From IMG/VR virus record IMGVR_UViG_3300044993_000234, positions 1 through 33,582 of that record: 33,582 nucleotides of DNA. One strand, written 5' to 3'. The notes under the pieces are model-generated. The model did not search any database and was not told where the DNA came from. It saw only the letters and a program-made list of their open reading frames with translations. Below are positions 29,931-33,582 of this stretch, piece after piece. The DNA is from a virus. The stretch's first letter is position 1. Each line of letters begins with the position of its first letter. The position numbers were made by a program, and so were the translations under genes.

Positions 29931-29958
29931 TTGGAATGCATGTTCAAAGCGATTTAAT
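29931..29958 (+). promoter_or_regulatory. Candidate promoter for the accessory block
   Basis: TTGGAA, 16-bp spacer, TTTAAT (5 of 6 matches), with the start near 29965, 30 nt before the next ATG. A separate promoter fits an accessory block added behind the methyltransferase. Confidence 0.45.
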
Positions 29959-29995
29959 CTGAACCCATCAAGCCACTAGCGCCAAGGAGGAAGCA

Positions 29996-30349
29996 ATGGA
30001 CAACTGGAAACTCGAAAAAGCCGCTCTGCAGATAGCAGAGCGGTTGTTTGAAGCCGGCCTGTCCGATCTGGACGAAGCGCCGGAGAGCTACCGGGCAGCA
30101 GCGCAGAAAGCCTACATGGATGCGCTCGGCAATGATTTCGAAATCACGTTCAATGTGGGCGAGTGGGTATTCGGCCGGGACAACGGCCAGAGCGCGCAGC
30201 AGTTTATTGATGCGCTGATCTACGCCGAAGCGCAGCGCGACCTTGATCCGCTGATTGAGTCGGCGATGAGAAGGATCAAGCGGCAGGCGAGGATTGATGC
30301 AGCGGTTGATCAGGCGATTGATGAAATGAAATTGCGGAGGCAGGCATGA
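29996..30349 (+). CDS. Hypothetical helical protein
   Basis: A 117-aa protein (MDNWKLEKAALQIAERLFEA, FDALIYAEAQRDLD-like helices, basic end MKLRRQA). A strong AAGGAGG is six to seven bases upstream. Mostly helical and acidic, no family recognised. First gene of the block leading to the PEP-CTERM-like and CsrA genes; its stop overlaps the next start (ATGA). Confidence 0.65.
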   Translation: MDNWKLEKAALQIAERLFEAGLSDLDEAPESYRAAAQKAYMDALGNDFEITFNVGEWVFGRDNGQSAQQFIDALIYAEAQRDLDPLIESAMRRIKRQARIDAAVDQAIDEMKLRRQA

Positions 30350-30936
30350 GCGCACGCATCCCCTCCCCCTTGAAAACGGCCGCTCTCTTGGCGGCAATCC
30401 TGATCGCCTACGGCATCGTCGGTAGCGACGACTACGCCGAGGCACTGGCAAGCAGCGATGACAAGAGCCATTACGCGCCAGCCTACAACGCCGGGAATGT
30501 CTCTCTGCCGGCGCCGGCAGCTGCCATCTCGGAGCCAGCCGAAGCCATCGCAGCCGCGCGCCGCCGTGCCGACTACTGGGTACAGGTAGGGCGCGAGATC
30601 GATGCCATCCCAGCCGGCGCGGTCGGGAAATCGCATGAGGTTTTGGCGCCTGAAGACGAGGGCGTTGTGCTGCGCGAGTTCGCACCCGCACCCATCCCGA
30701 CGTTCCCGGCTGACGAGTTCGTCGACCCCTACGACATGCAGGAAGTCGAGCGGCTCGCCCTGGTCGACCCCACGCAGTACGTGTTCGTGGCGGATCCCCT
30801 CGTGCTGGGCGGTGCCTGGCGCCCCGGTCGGCCCGTTGCTCCGAGTGATGCGGTTGCGGTCAGTGAGCCGAGCAGCCTCTGGATACTGCTGCCGGGCATC
30901 GCCGCGCTGCTCATGCTGGGGAGGGGCCGTCGGTGA
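30346..30936 (+). CDS. Exported protein with PEP-CTERM-like C-terminus
   Basis: A 196-aa protein. Residues 9-24 form an N-terminal membrane or signal segment (LKTAALLAAILIAYGIVG). A long Pro/Ala-rich region follows (VSLPAPAAAISEPAEAI, EFAPAPIPTFPADEF). The C-terminus VSEPSSLWILLPGIAALLML plus GRGRR has the three-part layout of PEP-CTERM sorting signals: a short motif (here SEP, where PEP is usual), a membrane helix and an Arg cluster. Such proteins are cut by an exosortase in the host membrane. Its presence in a phage is unusual. A lysis or superinfection-exclusion membrane role is an alternative. Confidence 0.6.
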   Translation: MSARIPSPLKTAALLAAILIAYGIVGSDDYAEALASSDDKSHYAPAYNAGNVSLPAPAAAISEPAEAIAAARRRADYWVQVGREIDAIPAGAVGKSHEVLAPEDEGVVLREFAPAPIPTFPADEFVDPYDMQEVERLALVDPTQYVFVADPLVLGGAWRPGRPVAPSDAVAVSEPSSLWILLPGIAALLMLGRGRR

Positions 30937-31169
30937 ACGCGATATCTCTCAAAACGCTGCCACAGGAGCACGTCCGCGAGTGGCGCCAGTTCTGGGCGCG
31001 CGATGCGCGCCGTGCTGCCGGCCCGGGCTTCTACTTTGAGGTCTACGACGACAACACAGTCATCCGCGACAGCCTCGGCAATTTCCTCGACCGCATCGAT
31101 ATCAACGCCGCTCGATACAGCGTGATCGAGCGGCTCGTACAGCTTCGCGCCCAGCGCAACCACCCGTAG
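30933..31169 (+). CDS. Small hypothetical protein
   Basis: A 78-aa protein with a GTG start overlapping the previous stop (GTGA), preceded by AGGGG. The sequence ([59 protein letters not shown]) is a compact alpha/beta fold of unknown family. Lies 19 nt before csrA and is probably in the same transcript. Confidence 0.6.
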   Translation: MNAISLKTLPQEHVREWRQFWARDARRAAGPGFYFEVYDDNTVIRDSLGNFLDRIDINAARYSVIERLVQLRAQRNHP

Positions 31170-31173
31170 TCCC

Positions 31174-31183
31174 ACAGGAGGGA
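31174..31183 (+). promoter_or_regulatory. CsrA-type site at its own ribosome-binding site
   Basis: ACAGGAGGGA contains the ACAxGGA-like core favoured by CsrA and is also the ribosome site of csrA five bases before its ATG. CsrA proteins often repress their own message this way. Autoregulation is inference. Confidence 0.4.
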
Positions 31184-31188
31184 TTCGC

Positions 31189-31374
31189 ATGCTCGTACTT
31201 TCTCGTCGCCTGCAAGAAACGCTTGTCATCAACGGCAACATCAAGGTCACCGTGCTCGGGATCAACGGCAGCCAGGTGCGGATCGGTATCGAGGCGCCGA
31301 AAGATGTCCGCGTCGACCGGCAAGAGATCCACGAACGCATTCAGGCGGAGAAGGGCCATGTCGCGGGCCGCTAA
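31189..31374 (+). CDS. csrA: CsrA/RsmA family RNA-binding regulator
   Basis: A 61-aa protein, [20 protein letters not shown]..., colinear with E. coli CsrA over its full length, including [20 protein letters not shown] and [10 protein letters not shown]. The RNA-contact residues L4 and R44 are kept. It would bind GGA motifs in leaders and block or stabilise messages. A virus-coded copy could retune host carbon, motility or biofilm control, or regulate phage messages. Strong AGGAGG ribosome site. Confidence 0.93.
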   Translation: MLVLSRRLQETLVINGNIKVTVLGINGSQVRIGIEAPKDVRVDRQEIHERIQAEKGHVAGR

Positions 31375-31417
31375 TCCGATGCCGGGCGGCAATATCAAAT
31401 CGGTCGAGGCCGAATAG
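31358..31417 (+). CDS. Possible 19-aa ORF after csrA
   Basis: ATG overlaps the end of csrA and reads [19 protein letters not shown] to a TAG. Fills the short gap up to the next ribosome site. No independent support. Confidence 0.2.
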   Translation: MSRAANPMPGGNIKSVEAE

Positions 31418-31426
31418 GAGGGTGTG

Positions 31427-31609
31427 ATGAGTATTCAGCAGCGCGCGGCAGAGAAATCAGAGTCAATGATTCGCTTTGAGGTGCGCATGTTGTGGAGGGA
31501 AGAGGGAAGGCTTGATGGATACAAGCAATATCCGCTCGGCAGTTCTGAGCGATCAATAGCAATCGATGAAGCGCAGAAAATTGCTTTCGAGCATGAGATG
31601 AGCGCGTAA
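31427..31609 (+). CDS. Small hypothetical protein
   Basis: A 60-aa protein starting MSIQQRAAEKSESMIRFEVR. AGGAGG at 31417-31422 favours the ATG at 31427 over the GTG at 31424. Charged, helix-strand-helix pattern (ERSIAIDEAQKIAFEHEM), no family recognised. Confidence 0.55.
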   Translation: MSIQQRAAEKSESMIRFEVRMLWREEGRLDGYKQYPLGSSERSIAIDEAQKIAFEHEMSA

Positions 31610-31626
31610 ACAAAGAGGAAACGAAA

Positions 31627-32247
31627 ATGGCACTAATAGCAAAAGACAGCGGCGGCGGTAACTTCGAGTTAACCCCAGCAGGCAACCATATCGGCGTCTG
31701 CTACATGGTCTGCGATTTGGGTGATCAGGAGACTACGTTTAACGGCGAGACAAAGACACAGCGGAAGGTTCGCATTTCATGGGAGCTGCCCGGAGAACTA
31801 ATGAGTGATGGCCGGCCGTTCTCTGTTTCAAAGAATTACACGCTCTCCCTAAGCGAAAAAGCGAATCTGCGAAAAGACCTTGAGTCTTGGCGCGGACGTG
31901 CATTCACCGACGAAGAGCTGGCAGGGTTCGACCTGTTCAATGTTCTCGGAAAAGCCTGCATGGTTAATGTTATCCATGAATCTGCAAACAATAAAACCTA
32001 TGCGGTGGTAGCCTCCGTCGCATCGCTCCCGAAGGGCATGCCGGCACCGAAGCCGATCAACGCGCTTGTTGCATTCTCGCTGGAGGATGAAAACGCACGA
32101 GATATTTTCGTGAAGCTGCCTGACTGGCTGCAACAGAAAATCAACACGCGCGGGCTGTTCCAGAGCGGGCAGCAAGTGTCAGCGCAGCCAACCCCGCCAG
32201 CCAGTGCGTATGCGGATGATGCTGATTTCGACGACATCCCTTTTTAG
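31627..32247 (+). CDS. SSB-like single-stranded DNA-binding protein
   Basis: A 206-aa protein. The N-terminal 150 residues (GNHIGVCYMVCDLGDQETTF, RKVRISWELPGELM, RKDLESWRGRAFTDEELAGF) belong to a conserved phage replication/recombination family with an OB-like pattern. The last residues are a short acidic tail ending DDADFDDIPF, the hallmark of SSB proteins that recruit partners. Next to an exonuclease gene, which fits a recombination role. Confidence 0.75.
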   Translation: MALIAKDSGGGNFELTPAGNHIGVCYMVCDLGDQETTFNGETKTQRKVRISWELPGELMSDGRPFSVSKNYTLSLSEKANLRKDLESWRGRAFTDEELAGFDLFNVLGKACMVNVIHESANNKTYAVVASVASLPKGMPAPKPINALVAFSLEDENARDIFVKLPDWLQQKINTRGLFQSGQQVSAQPTPPASAYADDADFDDIPF

Positions 32248-32259
32248 GGCGGGGCGATC

Positions 32260-33003
32260 ATGAACGTATTTTTGGACATTGAAACCGTGCCGGCTGCTGA
32301 CAAGCAGCCGTTCATCGATGCGGCGCGCGCTGACTTCAAAGCGCCATCAGTGCTGACCAAAGAGCAGGCCGGGAGTGATCTCGGCCTGTCAGCGGAAGAA
32401 ACGAAGTTCATCAGCAAGGGGGATCTTATCGCTCGATGGGAGCGAGAGATGGCCGAGAAGAAAGCGCCGGAAGTTGCCGAAGAGGCATGGCGAAAAACGG
32501 CGCTGAACGGCACCATCGGTCGGATTATCAGCATTGCGTGGAAGTCGGATATTGGCGAGGCGGTTCACTGTGCCGATCCGGTCAACGAGGCGAAAAACTT
32601 GGCCGCCTTCTTTGAATCGCTCGAAAGCCATCTGAAAAAAGAGGCGCACGGCCGGCCGCCCTACTTCATCGGCCACAACATCACATTTGACCTGAAATTC
32701 ATTTATCGCCGCGCGGTTATTCTTGGGATAAGGCCGCCATTCGATCTTCCGTTTCGAGGAAGGCACGACAAAGACTATTTCTGCACGATGGAGGGCTGGT
32801 GCGAATACGGCGAACGGATCTCTCTTGCCAATCTCTGCGATGCTCTCGGTATCGAGATGAAAAACGATATGGACGGATCAATGGTCTGTGATGCGTGGCT
32901 TGCTGGCGAGTACGAAACGATCGCGGCCTACAACATGGATGACGTAAGGCTGACTGAGCAGGTTTTTAACAGGATGAATTTTGTTGGCTCAAAAGCCGCC
33001 TAA
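32260..33003 (+). CDS. 3'-5' exonuclease, DnaQ/PolB-exo-like
   Basis: A 247-aa exonuclease with the RNase-H-like fold. Exo I is FLDIET (D6, E8), Exo II is IGHNITFDLKFI (around residues 137-148) and Exo III is YNMDDVRLTE (around 225-234). Length suits the stand-alone PolB-type exonuclease family of phages. With the SSB-like partner it could act in recombination or mismatch trimming. RBS GGGCGGGG upstream. Confidence 0.82.
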   Translation: MNVFLDIETVPAADKQPFIDAARADFKAPSVLTKEQAGSDLGLSAEETKFISKGDLIARWEREMAEKKAPEVAEEAWRKTALNGTIGRIISIAWKSDIGEAVHCADPVNEAKNLAAFFESLESHLKKEAHGRPPYFIGHNITFDLKFIYRRAVILGIRPPFDLPFRGRHDKDYFCTMEGWCEYGERISLANLCDALGIEMKNDMDGSMVCDAWLAGEYETIAAYNMDDVRLTEQVFNRMNFVGSKAA

Positions 33004-33069
33004 CGTTTATCGCGCCGACGCCATCTGCGGTTGATGACGATGCGCTAAAGTTATGGCCATGGGGAATCC

Positions 33070-33339
33070 ATGATCCTGATTGCCACCTACGACAGCGACA
33101 AACAGCAAGACGGCGAGCCGCACTGGCATAACCCAATGCCAAGAGGGCGGCAGTACTGGTTTTTGCGCATGCTTGGTTATGGCAGCGAAGGCTCTAAATC
33201 AGAGCGGCAATTGAGGCCTAAGCATCCGTGCACTTATCAAGAACTGCGCGAAGCGCTGATTGCTGCGATGATAGACGAAATCCGCGAGGAAGTTGGCGGC
33301 GTCGTGCGCTTTCAATTCTGGGTCTACAAAGCGAGGTGA
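33070..33339 (+). CDS. Hypothetical early protein
   Basis: An 89-aa protein (MILIATYDSDKQQDGEPHWH, GRQYWFLRMLGYG, YQELREALIAAMIDEIREEV, RFQFWVYKAR). Mixed alpha/beta, aromatic. GGGGA five bases before the ATG. Overlaps the RBS of the gene across the junction. No family recognised. Confidence 0.6.
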   Translation: MILIATYDSDKQQDGEPHWHNPMPRGRQYWFLRMLGYGSEGSKSERQLRPKHPCTYQELREALIAAMIDEIREEVGGVVRFQFWVYKAR

Positions 33340-33341
33340 AT

Positions 33342-33557
33342 ATGGAAATCATTGAAGAAGAAATCGAAGCTGCAGCGCGCATGAAGTCGCTCGCTAACGA
33401 GCCTGGTGAACGTCGCGAGTTCGGCTATATCCAGCTGCGCGGCGCATTTCATGTTGGACAAACGCGATACATTGAGTCGGTATACGGCATGAAGCCGCTG
33501 GCTCGCTATCGCAATAAGAACGGCACGCGCCAACAATCAGCGAAAGCGCTGATGTGA
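33342..33557 (+). CDS. Small early protein, complete copy
   Basis: A 71-aa protein starting MEIIEEEIEAAARMKSLANE, then FGYIQLRGAFHVGQTRYIESV and a basic end. GAGG six bases before the ATG. An acidic helix followed by a small basic domain; no known family. The gene crosses the circle junction; its 3' end is repeated at 1-102. Confidence 0.7.
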   Translation: MEIIEEEIEAAARMKSLANEPGERREFGYIQLRGAFHVGQTRYIESVYGMKPLARYRNKNGTRQQSAKALM

Positions 33558-33582
33558 ACAAGGAAAGAAAATGAAAGTCGTA
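33456..33582. repeat. Terminal direct repeat, right copy
   Basis: Exact copy of bases 1-127. Joining the copies gives a 33,455-bp circle and restores the 71-aa gene and the start of the 68-aa gene. Confidence 0.93.

Noticed and set aside
29954-30691. Minus-strand frame of 245 codons
   Set aside because: Arg/Pro-rich shadow of the two rightward genes, which have ribosome sites and coupling.
1-33582. Plasmid or prophage fragment instead of a phage
   Set aside because: Complete packaging, capsid, tail and lysis sets are present with no partition, mobilisation or host flanking genes.

Overview
The window is one complete circular phage genome. Its first 127 bases are repeated exactly as its last 127 bases, so the unique circle is 33,455 bp. 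It is a GC-rich, tailed, short-tailed (podovirus-like) bacteriophage of a proteobacterium. The evidence is a P22-type portal, tail-needle/hub and DNA-ejection set, an N4-gp56/DUF4043-like coat protein, and terminase genes of the headful type. A host in the Gammaproteobacteria, or a related group with CsrA and PEP-CTERM/exosortase systems, is suggested by two accessory genes: a csrA homologue and a protein with a PEP-CTERM-like tail. That host call is inference. I see no integrase, CI-type repressor, partition gene, tRNA, CRISPR array or insertion sequence, so nothing in the sequence argues for lysogeny.

Layout. The leftward (minus) arc runs from 27,406 down to 1,921. It starts with a tightly coupled replication/recombination operon (22,550-27,406): four small genes, two with zinc-ribbon-type CxxC pairs, then a lambda-O-like initiator whose gene carries iterons, a zinc/TOPRIM/helicase primase-helicase, a possible 42-aa gene, a NinB-like protein, a HTH protein, a small membrane protein and a RusA resolvase. 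Next come lysis (holin, M15 endolysin, holin-lipoprotein fusion), small tail and fibre proteins including one with thirteen 22-residue repeats, a glycosyltransferase-like DUF6625-type protein, terS/terL, portal, scaffold, coat, tail accessory and gp10-like proteins, three DNA-ejection proteins and a collar-type tail fibre. The rightward arc runs from 27,635 through the junction to 1,949: SNF2-like helicase plus DNA methyltransferase, a short accessory block (unknown, PEP-CTERM-like, unknown, CsrA, small ORFs), an SSB-like protein, a 3'-5' exonuclease and a run of small early proteins.

A rightward island (22,078-22,564) lies inside the leftward arc. A promoter decorated with two related inverted repeats drives a small acidic protein and then a small HTH protein. 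This is the architecture of anti-CRISPR (acr-aca) loci and is the most attractive candidate for an undescribed system, although the function is inferred from architecture only. Other notable signals are iterons of the palindrome GTAACGTTAC at exact 12-bp spacing inside the initiator gene (candidate origin), a 10-bp-phased array of TTGTCA/TTGACA half-sites upstream of the scaffold and coat genes with a near-identical site upstream of the lysis genes, and several real genes under 60 codons that simple ORF calling misses.

All identifications come from reading the sequence. No database search was run.
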